From Polaromonas sp. (GTDB taxonomy: Bacteria; Pseudomonadota; Gammaproteobacteria; Burkholderiales; Burkholderiaceae_C): a stretch of DNA of 33,602 nt. Positions within the stretch are counted from its first letter, which is position 1; the number at the start of each line of letters is the position of its first letter. Below are positions 9,608 through 17,156 of the stretch, piece after piece. The stretch is taken from contig JAPLPS010000077.1 in NCBI GenBank assembly GCA_026400075.1, positions 1 to 33,602 of the forward strand, given 5' to 3'. Under the pieces are notes generated by a model. That model did no database searches. It was not told where the DNA came from and worked only from the letters and a program-made list of their open reading frames with translations. Made by a program: the position numbers and the translations under genes.

Positions 9608-11593
9608 TCAGGCGCGCAGCAAGGCCTCTTCCGCCAGGGCCAGGGCTTCGGGCTTGCCCGACAGCACCAGCGTGTCGCCATCCTGCAAACTGGCATCTTT
9701 CAGGCTCTTGAGGGTTTTGCCATTGGCGCGGCGCAGGCTGACCACGCGCACGCCGACTGTGTGCAGCGCCAGCGCGGCCAGCGGCTGGCCTACCGCGCAG
9801 ATGCCCGGCATCAAGGTGACGCTGGACAGGCGCTCCTGCTCCAGCTCGCTGGCGCTGTGGTCATCGGCGCCGCGAAAATAGCCGCGCAGCAGGTTATAGC
9901 GTGCATCGCGCTGGTCTTGCACCACCCGGATCACCCGGCGCATCGGTACGCCGACCAGCGCCAGCGCGTGGCTGGCCAGCATCAGGCTGCCTTCGATGGC
10001 TTCGGGAACGACTTCGGTGGCCCCGGCGGCCTGCAGCTTTTCCAGGTCGCGGTCGTCGGCGGTGCGCACAATCACCGGAATCGTGGGCGCGTGGGCGCGG
10101 ATGTTGGCCAGCACTTTCAGCGCGCTGGCGGTGTCCAGGTAGGTGACGACCACGGCGCTGGCGCGCGACAGGCCGGCAGCGACCAGCGACTGCAGCCGCA
10201 CCGCATCGCCAAACACCACCGAGTTGCCCGCCGCCGCCGCCAGCCGTACCCGGTCTGGGTCTAAGTCCAGCGCCATGTAGGGAATGCTTTGGCTTTCGAG
10301 TACATGGCCCAGGTTCTGGCCGCAGCGCCCGTAGCCGCAGATGATCACATGCTTGTTCACGTTCATCGACTTGCTGGCAATGCTGGTCATCTGCAGCGAT
10401 TGCAGCATCCATTCGCTGGAGACGAGTTTCATCACGATGCGGTTGCTGTGCATGATGATGAAGGGCGTGGCCACCATCGACAGCACCATGCTGGCCAGAA
10501 TCGGGTTCATCAGCGCTGGTGGAATCAGCTTGCTGCCCTGCGCCAGCGACAGCAGCACAAAGCCGAATTCGCCCGCCTGCGCCAGGTGCAGCCCGGTGCG
10601 CAAAGACACGCTGGCAGAGGCGCTGAGCCAGCGCGCCAGCGCCGTGACCAGCGCCAGCTTGAAAAACAGCGGCAGTGCCAGCAGCGCCAGCACCAGCCCC
10701 CAGTGCGCCACCACCTCGCGCCAGTCCAGCATCATGCCGACGCTGATAAAAAACAGCCCCAGCAGCACATCGTGAAACGGCCGGATGTCGGTTTCCACCT
10801 GGTGCTTGAATTGGGTTTCGGAAATCAGCATCCCGGCGATGAAGGCGCCCAGCGCCAGACTCAGCCCGGCCCGCTCGGTCAGCCAGGCCAGCGCCAGCGT
10901 GACCAGCAGCAGGTTCAGCACGAACAGCTCTTCGCTTTTGTGCCGCGCCACCAGCGTCAGCCACCAGCGCATCACGCGCTGCCCGCCGGTCAGCAGCAGG
11001 CCTAGCAGCGCGGCCGCCTTCAGCGCGGCCAGCCCCAGCGCCGCGAACAGCTCGTCCGGCGAGGAGCCGAGCGCCGGAATCAGCACCAGCAGCGGCACCA
11101 CGGCCAGATCCTGAAACAGCAGCACGCCCATCACGCGCTTGCCGTGCTCGCTGGCCAGCTCCAGCCGCTCGGCCAGCAGCTTGACCACGATGGCGGTGCT
11201 GCTCATCGCAATCGCGCAGGACAGCGCCAGTGCGGTCTGCCAGCCCATCGTCCACCAGCCGGGCGCCAGACGCGCCAGCGCCACCGAGCCCAGCGTAATC
11301 AGCGCCATCGTCAGCGTCACCTGCAGCAGGCCCAGGCCGAACACATGGCGGCGCATCGTGCGCAGCTTGGGCAGGTTGAACTCCAGCCCGATGACGAACA
11401 TCAAAAAGACGACGCCGAACTCGCCCAGATGCGTCACGCCGTCGGCGTTGCGCGCCAGCGCCAGCGCGTGCGGGCCGATCACGACGCCGACGGCCAGGTA
11501 GCCCAGCATCGGCGGCAGTTTCAGCGAACGGCAGACGACGACGCCGAGCACCCCGGCCAGCAGGTAAAGCAAGGTGATTTCAAGCGCACTCAT
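9608..11593 (-). CDS. CPA2-family monovalent cation:proton antiporter with C-terminal TrkA-N domain (Kef/YbaL-like)
   Basis: 661 aa, multi-TM Na+/H+ exchanger domain, then NKHVIICGYGRCGQNLGHVLESQ (Rossmann TrkA-N) and TrkA-C-like tail. Confidence 0.92.
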   Translation of the reverse strand: MSALEITLLYLLAGVLGVVVCRSLKLPPMLGYLAVGVVIGPHALALARNADGVTHLGEFGVVFLMFVIGLEFNLPKLRTMRRHVFGLGLLQVTLTMALITLGSVALARLAPGWWTMGWQTALALSCAIAMSSTAIVVKLLAERLELASEHGKRVMGVLLFQDLAVVPLLVLIPALGSSPDELFAALGLAALKAAALLGLLLTGGQRVMRWWLTLVARHKSEELFVLNLLLVTLALAWLTERAGLSLALGAFIAGMLISETQFKHQVETDIRPFHDVLLGLFFISVGMMLDWREVVAHWGLVLALLALPLFFKLALVTALARWLSASASVSLRTGLHLAQAGEFGFVLLSLAQGSKLIPPALMNPILASMVLSMVATPFIIMHSNRIVMKLVSSEWMLQSLQMTSIASKSMNVNKHVIICGYGRCGQNLGHVLESQSIPYMALDLDPDRVRLAAAAGNSVVFGDAVRLQSLVAAGLSRASAVVVTYLDTASALKVLANIRAHAPTIPVIVRTADDRDLEKLQAAGATEVVPEAIEGSLMLASHALALVGVPMRRVIRVVQDQRDARYNLLRGYFRGADDHSASELEQERLSSVTLMPGICAVGQPLAALALHTVGVRVVSLRRANGKTLKSLKDASLQDGDTLVLSGKPEALALAEEALLRA

Positions 11594-11646
11594 GGGGGGT
11601 GATGGTAGCGGATGGCTTTGCGCCAGCGCCTCGATAGAATGCAGCC

Positions 11647-12639
11647 ATGAAATTTGACGCTGTGAATTTGAATGCCGGGCAAGCCCTGCGCATTGCCCGA
11701 GAGACTTTTCAGACCGAGGCCGCCGCCGTGCTGGCGCTGGCCAGCCGGGTCGGTGACGAGTTTGTTGAGGCCGTCAGGCTGATGGTCGCCTGCCGGGGCC
11801 GCGTGGTGGTGATGGGCATGGGCAAAAGCGGTCACATCGGCCGCAAGATTGCCGCCACGCTGGCCTCGACCGGCACGCCCGCGCTGTTTGTCCATCCGGC
11901 CGAAGCCAGTCATGGCGATCTGGGCATGATCCAGCCGGTTGACGTGGTGCTGGCGATTTCCAACAGCGGCGAGAGCGAGGAAGTGGTGGTGATTTTGCCG
12001 GTGCTGGGCCGCCTGGGCGTGCCGCTGATCGCCATCACCGGCGCCCTGCAATCGACGCTGGCCCGGCAGGCAGCCGTCACGCTGGACAGCAGCGTTCTCA
12101 AGGAAGCCTGCCCGCTGAATCTGGCGCCCACCGCCAGCACCACGGTGCAGCTGGCGCTGGGCGATGCGCTGGCCGTGGCCCTGCTCGATGCGCGCGGCTT
12201 CAAGGCGGAAGACTTTGCCCGCTCGCATCCCGGCGGTGCGCTGGGGCGCAAGCTGCTCACGCATGTCAGCGACGTGATGCGCAGCGGCGCGGCCGTTCCG
12301 CAGGTGCCACCGAACACCTCGTTCACCGAACTGATGCGCGAGATGAGCGGCAAGGGTCTGGGCGCCTCCGCCGTGGTCGATGACAGCCAGCGGGTGCTGG
12401 GCATCTTCACCGACGGCGATCTGCGCCGCCTGATCGAGCGCGGCGTGGACCTGCGCAGCCTGAGCGCGGGCGAGGTGATGCACCCGCGCCCGCAAACCGT
12501 GCCGGCCGACTCGCTGGCCGTCGATGCGGTCGCGTTGATGGAGCGCCACTGCATCAACAGTGTGCTGGTGGTCAATGCCGACGGCCGACTGTGCGGCGCG
12601 CTGAACACCAACGACTTGATGCGCGCAAAGGTGATTTGA
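11647..12639 (+). CDS. kdsD: Arabinose-5-phosphate isomerase (KpsF/GutQ family)
   Basis: 330 aa, SIS domain (GMGKSGHIGRKIAATLASTGTPALFVHPAEASHGDLGMI) plus two CBS domains. Confidence 0.95.
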   Translation: MKFDAVNLNAGQALRIARETFQTEAAAVLALASRVGDEFVEAVRLMVACRGRVVVMGMGKSGHIGRKIAATLASTGTPALFVHPAEASHGDLGMIQPVDVVLAISNSGESEEVVVILPVLGRLGVPLIAITGALQSTLARQAAVTLDSSVLKEACPLNLAPTASTTVQLALGDALAVALLDARGFKAEDFARSHPGGALGRKLLTHVSDVMRSGAAVPQVPPNTSFTELMREMSGKGLGASAVVDDSQRVLGIFTDGDLRRLIERGVDLRSLSAGEVMHPRPQTVPADSLAVDAVALMERHCINSVLVVNADGRLCGALNTNDLMRAKVI

Positions 12640-12640
12640 C

Positions 12641-13261
12641 ATGAATACTTCAACCTTGACGCCGGATACCGGCCCGGTACTGAATTTTTCGCCCGAGCTG
12701 CTGCTGCGCGCCCAGGGCGTCAAAATCGCTTTTTTTGATGTCGATGGCGTGCTGACCGACGGCGGCCTGTATTTTTCCGAATACCCCGACGGCCACGAGC
12801 GGGCCGTGACGCTGGGCGGCTTTCGCTCGGCGGGCGAAATCATCAAGCGCTTCAACACGCTGGACGGCCACGGCCTGAAGCTGCTGCAGCAAGCCGGTAT
12901 CACCCCGGCCGTCATCACCGGCCGCGACAGCGCCGTGCTGCGCGCCCGGCTGCAGGCGCTGGGCATCGTCCACGCGCAGTTCGGCACCGAGGACAAGCGC
13001 CCGGCCGCCGAGCAGATTTTGCAGTCGCTGGGCCTGGACTGGAGCGCCGCCGCCGCGATGGGCGACGACTGGCCAGACCTGCCGATGATGCGCCGCGCCT
13101 GCCTGAGCTGCGCGCCCGCCAACGCGCACGCGGAAGTCAGGGCGCGCGCCTCCTACGTCACCCAGGCGCCGGGCGGCCACGGCGCGGCCCGCGAATGGTG
13201 CGACCTGCTGCTGATTGCCAGCGGGCGCTATGCCGGTTTGCTGGCCGGGTACACCGCGTGA
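12641..13261 (+). CDS. kdsC: 3-deoxy-D-manno-octulosonate 8-phosphate phosphatase
   Basis: HAD motif FFDVDGVLTDGGLYF, ITGRDS, MGDDWPDLPMM; directly after kdsD. Confidence 0.94.
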   Translation: MNTSTLTPDTGPVLNFSPELLLRAQGVKIAFFDVDGVLTDGGLYFSEYPDGHERAVTLGGFRSAGEIIKRFNTLDGHGLKLLQQAGITPAVITGRDSAVLRARLQALGIVHAQFGTEDKRPAAEQILQSLGLDWSAAAAMGDDWPDLPMMRRACLSCAPANAHAEVRARASYVTQAPGGHGAAREWCDLLLIASGRYAGLLAGYTA

Positions 13262-13959
13262 GCCACAGCCTGCCAGCGCCAGCGCAAAGCCGTGGCACGG
13301 CGCTGCCGCCGCGCAAGGCGCTGTGGCTGGCTGTGCTGCGCCTGTGGGATCGCATGGCCATGTACATGCCGCTGCTGCTGATGCTGGCGCTGGCGCTGGG
13401 CACTTACTGGCTGGTGCGCAACACGCCCGGCCCCGCCGCCCCGCCAGCGGCTGAAGAAGTCCGTCACGAGGTGGATTACTTCATGAAAAACTTCACGCTG
13501 AAATCGTTTGATGAAGTCGGCAAGCTGAAAAGCCAAATTGACGGCAGCCAGGCCCGGCATTTCCCGGATACCGACATTCTGGAAATCGATCAGGTGCGGA
13601 TGCGCAGCATTGACCCCAAAAATCTGGTGGTGACGGCAAAAGCGGCGCGGGCTTACGCCAATGGCGACGGCTCGGAAGTTCAGTTGACCGGCCATGCGCA
13701 GGTGCTGCGCCAGGCCAGCCTGAATCCGGGCGGCAGGGAAAACCCGTCGCTCGAATTTCGCGGTGAATTCCTGCATCTTTTCCTGAACGAAGAGCGGCTC
13801 CAGTCGCACCTGCCAGTGGTGTTGACTCGGGGTGCAGACCAGTTCACCGGCAACAATTTTTCCTATAACAACCTGGATCAGGTGGCGGTGCTGACCGGCC
13901 GCGTGCGCGGCGTGCTGATGCCCCAGTCCGCCAGCCGGGCCGCGACTTCAACGCGCTGA
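13258..13959 (+). CDS. lptC: LPS export ABC transporter periplasmic protein LptC
   Basis: Single N-terminal TM then LptC-like beta domain (VDYFMKNFTLKSFDEVGKLKSQIDGSQARHFPDTDILEID). GTG start overlaps the kdsC stop. Confidence 0.9.
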   Translation: MSHSLPAPAQSRGTALPPRKALWLAVLRLWDRMAMYMPLLLMLALALGTYWLVRNTPGPAAPPAAEEVRHEVDYFMKNFTLKSFDEVGKLKSQIDGSQARHFPDTDILEIDQVRMRSIDPKNLVVTAKAARAYANGDGSEVQLTGHAQVLRQASLNPGGRENPSLEFRGEFLHLFLNEERLQSHLPVVLTRGADQFTGNNFSYNNLDQVAVLTGRVRGVLMPQSASRAATSTR

Positions 13960-13991
13960 GCATTGAGGGGGTGAAGAGCGCATCAGAATGC

Positions 13992-14027
13992 AAAAAGGCT
14001 TCAAAACCAAAGTCTTGAAGCCTTTTT
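13992..14027. terminator. Bidirectional intrinsic terminator between lptC and the RRM gene
   Basis: AAAAAGGCTTCAA-10 nt-TTGAAGCCTTTTT, with flanking extension TGAAGAGC...GCTCTTCA. Confidence 0.85.
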
Positions 14028-14097
14028 AAGTGCTCTTCAATCAGGGACTAAAGAGACTGTTGGTGCGGGCAGTGAACCCGCAAGGTTGAAGCAGGGC

Positions 14098-14586
14098 TTA
14101 GTAGCCGCCGCGTCCACCGCCGCCGCCACCGGAGCGGCCGCCGCCAGCACCGCCGCCGCCGTACGGGCTGCGGAAACCGCCGTCGCTGCCGCCGCCGGAC
14201 GAACGGCCACCGCCGCCACCATAGCCGCCACCGCCGGAACGATCACCGCCGCCGCCGTAGCCGCCACCGCCGGAGCGATCGCCGCCACCGCCGTAGCCGC
14301 CACCGCCGCCGAAGCCACCGGTACGTGGAGGACGTGCTTCCATCGGACGTGCTTCGTTCACCACAACGCTACGGCCGCCCAGAGGCTGACCGTTCATGCC
14401 GTTGATGGCAGCTTGTGCTTCTGCATCGCTGGCCATTTCGACAAAGCCAAAGCCCTTGGAGCGACCGGTGTCGCGTTCCATCATGACCTTGGCGCTGGTG
14501 ACAGCGCCGAACTGGCCAAAAGACTGTTGCAGATCTTCGTCACGCACCGAGTAAGGCAGGTTGCCGACGTAAAGTTTGTTGCCCAT
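14098..14586 (-). CDS. Glycine-rich RRM-type RNA-binding protein
   Basis: RNP2 KLYVGNLPY and RNP1 KGFGFVEM; C-terminal GGGGYGGGGDRSG repeats. Confidence 0.95.
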   Translation of the reverse strand: MGNKLYVGNLPYSVRDEDLQQSFGQFGAVTSAKVMMERDTGRSKGFGFVEMASDAEAQAAINGMNGQPLGGRSVVVNEARPMEARPPRTGGFGGGGGYGGGGDRSGGGGYGGGGDRSGGGGYGGGGGRSSGGGSDGGFRSPYGGGGAGGGRSGGGGGGRGGY

Positions 14587-14718
14587 GAAGGGACTCCTCT
14601 AAAACACAAAAATAAAAGCGATGGGGTCCCGAAAGCACAACAAATGTTCAACGTACCGCTGTAGCGCGCGAAACTGACCGATCACCTAACATGCGCGGAT
14701 ATTCTCATCCACGCACAC

Positions 14719-14747
14719 ATATTATGCTCCAGTTATTTAAAAAACAA
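14719..14747 (-). promoter_or_regulatory. Candidate promoter of RRM gene
   Basis: Minus strand TTGTTT-17 bp-TAATAT; implies a 5' UTR of roughly 120 nt. Confidence 0.45.
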
Positions 14748-14827
14748 GTCAAGCTTTTTTTGGGTTTCGGGCTTTTTATACCCATGCAAATGGAGACTGC
14801 GCTGGGGCGTAAAGGCCGTCCAGCCTG

Positions 14828-16030
14828 TCACCAGTTGACTTCCCGGTCGGGCGTGGCGCCGATGCGGTGAATCGACAAATCTGCGCCTTCATACTCTTCT
14901 TCCTGGCTCAGGCGCAGGCCCAGCGTGGCCTTCAGTGTGCCGTACACCGCAAAGCCCATGACCAGCGCCCAGCTCACGCCCATCAGGCTGCCGATTAGCT
15001 GCGCGCTCAGGCTCACGCCGCCGAGTCCGCCCAGCGCCTTGCTGCCGAAAATGCCCGCCGCGATGCCGCCCCAGGTGCCGCACAGCCCGTGCAGCGGCCA
15101 CACGCCGAGCACATCGTCAATCTTCCATTTGTTCTGCGTCCAGGTGAACATCACGACAAACACCGCGCCTGCCACGCCGCCCACCACCAGCGCGCCCAGC
15201 GGGTGCATCACGTCCGAGCCTGCGCACACGGCGACCAGACCGGCCAGCGGGCCGTTATGCACAAAACCGGGGTCGTTCTTGCCCAGCACCAGCGCCACCA
15301 GCGTGCCGCCGACCATCGCCATCAGCGAGTTCACGGCGACCAGGCCTGAGAGCTTGTCCAGCGTCTGCGCGCTCATCACGTTAAAGCCGAACCAGCCGAC
15401 GATCAAAATCCACGCGCCCAGCGCCAGAAACGGAATGTTTGATGGCGGATGCGCCGACATCGCGCCGTCCTTGCGGTAGCGGTTGCTGCGTGCGCCCAGC
15501 AGCAGCACGGCGGGCAGCGCCAGCCAGCCGCCCATTGCATGCACCACGATGGAGCCAGCGAAATCATGAAACTCGGCGCCGGTGACCGCCTTGAGCCAGG
15601 CCTGAACGCCAAAATGCTGATTCCAGACAATGCCTTCAAAAAACGGGTAAACGAAACCAACGATAACGGCTGTTGCGATTAGTTGCGGGTAAAAGCGCGC
15701 CCGCTCGGCAATGCCGCCCGAGATAATCGCCGGAATCGCCGCCGCAAAGGTCAGCAGAAAGAAGAATTTGACCAGCTCGTAGCCGTTTTTGGCCGCCAGC
15801 TGCTCGGCGCCGACAAAGAAATGCGTGCCGTAAGCGACGCCGTAACCGACGACAAAATAAACCACTGTCGAGATCGAAAAATCGACCAGAATTTTGACCA
15901 GCGCGTTGACCTGGTTCTTTTTGCGAACCGTGCCCAGCTCCAGAAAGGCAAAACCGGCGTGCATGGCGAGCACCATAATGCCGCCCAACAAAATGAACAA
16001 GGCATCAGAGCCCTGTTTTAGTGCGTCCAT
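14828..16030 (-). CDS. amtB: Ammonium transporter (Amt family)
   Basis: MDALKQGSDALFILLGGIMVLAMHAGFAFLELGTVRKKNQVNALVKILVDF...; Amt motifs DFAGSIVVHAMGGWLALPAVLLLGAR and PLHGLCGTWGGIAAGIFG. The ORF-track start at 16120 is probably too early. Confidence 0.95.
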   Translation of the reverse strand: MDALKQGSDALFILLGGIMVLAMHAGFAFLELGTVRKKNQVNALVKILVDFSISTVVYFVVGYGVAYGTHFFVGAEQLAAKNGYELVKFFFLLTFAAAIPAIISGGIAERARFYPQLIATAVIVGFVYPFFEGIVWNQHFGVQAWLKAVTGAEFHDFAGSIVVHAMGGWLALPAVLLLGARSNRYRKDGAMSAHPPSNIPFLALGAWILIVGWFGFNVMSAQTLDKLSGLVAVNSLMAMVGGTLVALVLGKNDPGFVHNGPLAGLVAVCAGSDVMHPLGALVVGGVAGAVFVVMFTWTQNKWKIDDVLGVWPLHGLCGTWGGIAAGIFGSKALGGLGGVSLSAQLIGSLMGVSWALVMGFAVYGTLKATLGLRLSQEEEYEGADLSIHRIGATPDREVNW

Positions 16031-16060
16031 AACTCTCTCTTTTGAATGAAATGTGTTGTG

Positions 16061-16098
16061 TTGGTGCGTTTTCGTAAATAAAATTAAAAACGCACCAA
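16061..16098. repeat. 12-bp perfect inverted repeat overlapping predicted amtB transcription start
   Basis: TTGGTGCGTTTT-14 nt-AAAACGCACCAA. Confidence 0.85.
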
Positions 16099-16103
16099 AA
16101 TAA

Positions 16104-16120
16104 AGCAAGAAATGCGCCAA
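16104..16120 (-). promoter_or_regulatory. Sigma54 (RpoN) -24/-12 promoter for amtB
   Basis: Minus strand TTGGCGCATTTCTTGCT aligns with YTGGCACGRNNNTTGCW at correct GG/GC spacing. Confidence 0.75.
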
Positions 16121-16207
16121 ACAAGGTTTTCAACAGATCAAGTGATTTGTTCCTGCTGCAGGATGGGGCGCTTGGTCTGCAGAGGATTGTTTACAATGCC
16201 CGCTGTC

Positions 16208-16333
16208 ATTGGGGAGTAGCCGCCCTTCTTCCTTCGCAAGAGGGACTGAAAGGGGTTTGCGTCAACAGACTTGTCCGGCCCTGCAACGGGGCCGACATGG
16301 CGCAAACAGTCCAGACCTGGCGAGACCTTTGAC
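16208..16333 (+). ncRNA. yybP-ykoY (manganese) riboswitch
   Basis: GGGGAGTAGCCGCCCTTC... start, internal GTCAACA, and terminal CCTGGCGAGACCTTTGAC, the hallmark conserved segments; upstream of a UPF0016 gene. TACAAT at 16192-16197 is a plausible -10. Confidence 0.93.
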
Positions 16334-16420
16334 TGCGCAGCCTCCAACACTGAATAAGCTTCAGGCCGGGGATGCCGCGCAGTCATGGGTTTTTCATTCC
16401 GGCCGGAGCTGTTTTATTGC

Positions 16421-16984
16421 ATGGAAGCTTTCCTCGTCTCCACGGGCATCGTCGCCCTCGCCGAAATGGGCGACAAGACGCAACTTCTCGCCCTCGTGCT
16501 CGCCGCGCGCTTTCGCAAACCCTGGCCCATCGTGCTCGGCATTTTTGTCGCGACGATTGCCAACCACGCGCTGGCCGGTGCGCTGGGCGCCTGGTTCACC
16601 ACGCTGATCGGCCCGCAGGCGCTGCGCTGGATTCTGGGCGTTTCCTTTATCGCGATGGCCGCGTGGATGCTGATTCCCGACAAGCTCGATGACGACGAAG
16701 CCTCGGGCGCGCCGCGCTTTGGCGTGTTTGGCACGACGGTGCTGGCGTTCTTTCTGGCCGAAATGGGCGACAAGACGCAAATTGCCACCGTGATGCTGGT
16801 GGCGCAGTACCAGGCCTATTTCTGGGTCGTCGCGGGCACGACGCTGGGCATGATGCTGGCCAACGCGCCCGTGGTCTGGCTCGGCGAGCGCGTCACGCGG
16901 CTGGTGCCGCTGCGCGTCGTGCATGTCGTGTCGGCCTTGATCTTTGCCGGGCTTGGCGTGCTGGCGCTGCTGATAAAAGCGTAG
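16421..16984 (+). CDS. UPF0016/GDT1 (TMEM165) family cation exporter, probably Mn2+
   Basis: Two EMGDKTQ motifs (ALAEMGDKTQLLA and LAEMGDKTQIATV). Start at MEAFLVST (16421) fits the family better than 16385. Confidence 0.93.
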   Translation: MEAFLVSTGIVALAEMGDKTQLLALVLAARFRKPWPIVLGIFVATIANHALAGALGAWFTTLIGPQALRWILGVSFIAMAAWMLIPDKLDDDEASGAPRFGVFGTTVLAFFLAEMGDKTQIATVMLVAQYQAYFWVVAGTTLGMMLANAPVVWLGERVTRLVPLRVVHVVSALIFAGLGVLALLIKA

Positions 16985-16989
16985 ATTGC

Positions 16990-16995
16990 TATACT
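16990..16995 (+). promoter_or_regulatory. Candidate -10 box of metX leader
   Basis: TATACT 7 nt before the aptamer start; -35 is weak. Confidence 0.35.
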
Positions 16996-16998
16996 TGC

Positions 16999-17058
16999 CC
17001 GGCGCCGATTTGCTCAGCTTGCGGGCGCTTTAAAAGTACCGCTAAAGACGAAGCGCCC
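16999..17058 (+). ncRNA. SAM-II-like riboswitch aptamer (metX leader)
   Basis: GCGC-CGATTTGCTCAGCTTGCGG-GCGC-TTTAAAAGTACC-GCTAAAGA aligns with SAM-II layout GCGC-UGAUUU...UUGCAA-GCGC-...-GCUAAA; candidate pseudoknot GCGG:CCGC. Confidence 0.78.
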
Positions 17059-17061
17059 TTC

Positions 17062-17101
17062 AACCCGGTCTCGCCTTTGGCGACGCCGGGTTTTGTTTTT
17101 T
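17062..17101 (+). terminator. Intrinsic terminator between SAM-II-like aptamer and metX
   Basis: AACCCGG-TC-TCGCC-TTT-GGCGA-CG-CCGGGTT followed by TTGTTTTTT. Confidence 0.88.
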
Positions 17102-17156
17102 CCGCGCCAGTCTTGCCGGTTTGAGCGCGGGTTTTCCTGTTGAGGGGCTTTTTACC

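Noticed and set aside
9894-11255. 453-aa minus-strand ORF in a different frame from the antiporter
   Set aside because: Gly/Ala/Arg-rich alternative frame inside a clear antiporter gene.
11590-13122. 510-aa minus-strand ORF opposite kdsD/kdsC
   Set aside because: Shadow ORF spanning two well-supported genes.
14098-14318. Repeats considered as a CRISPR-like array
   Set aside because: In-frame coding repeats of a glycine-rich tail; no unique spacers.
14086-14664. Ala/Thr-rich plus-strand ORF over the RRM gene
   Set aside because: Antisense translation of GGN glycine repeats; no independent support.
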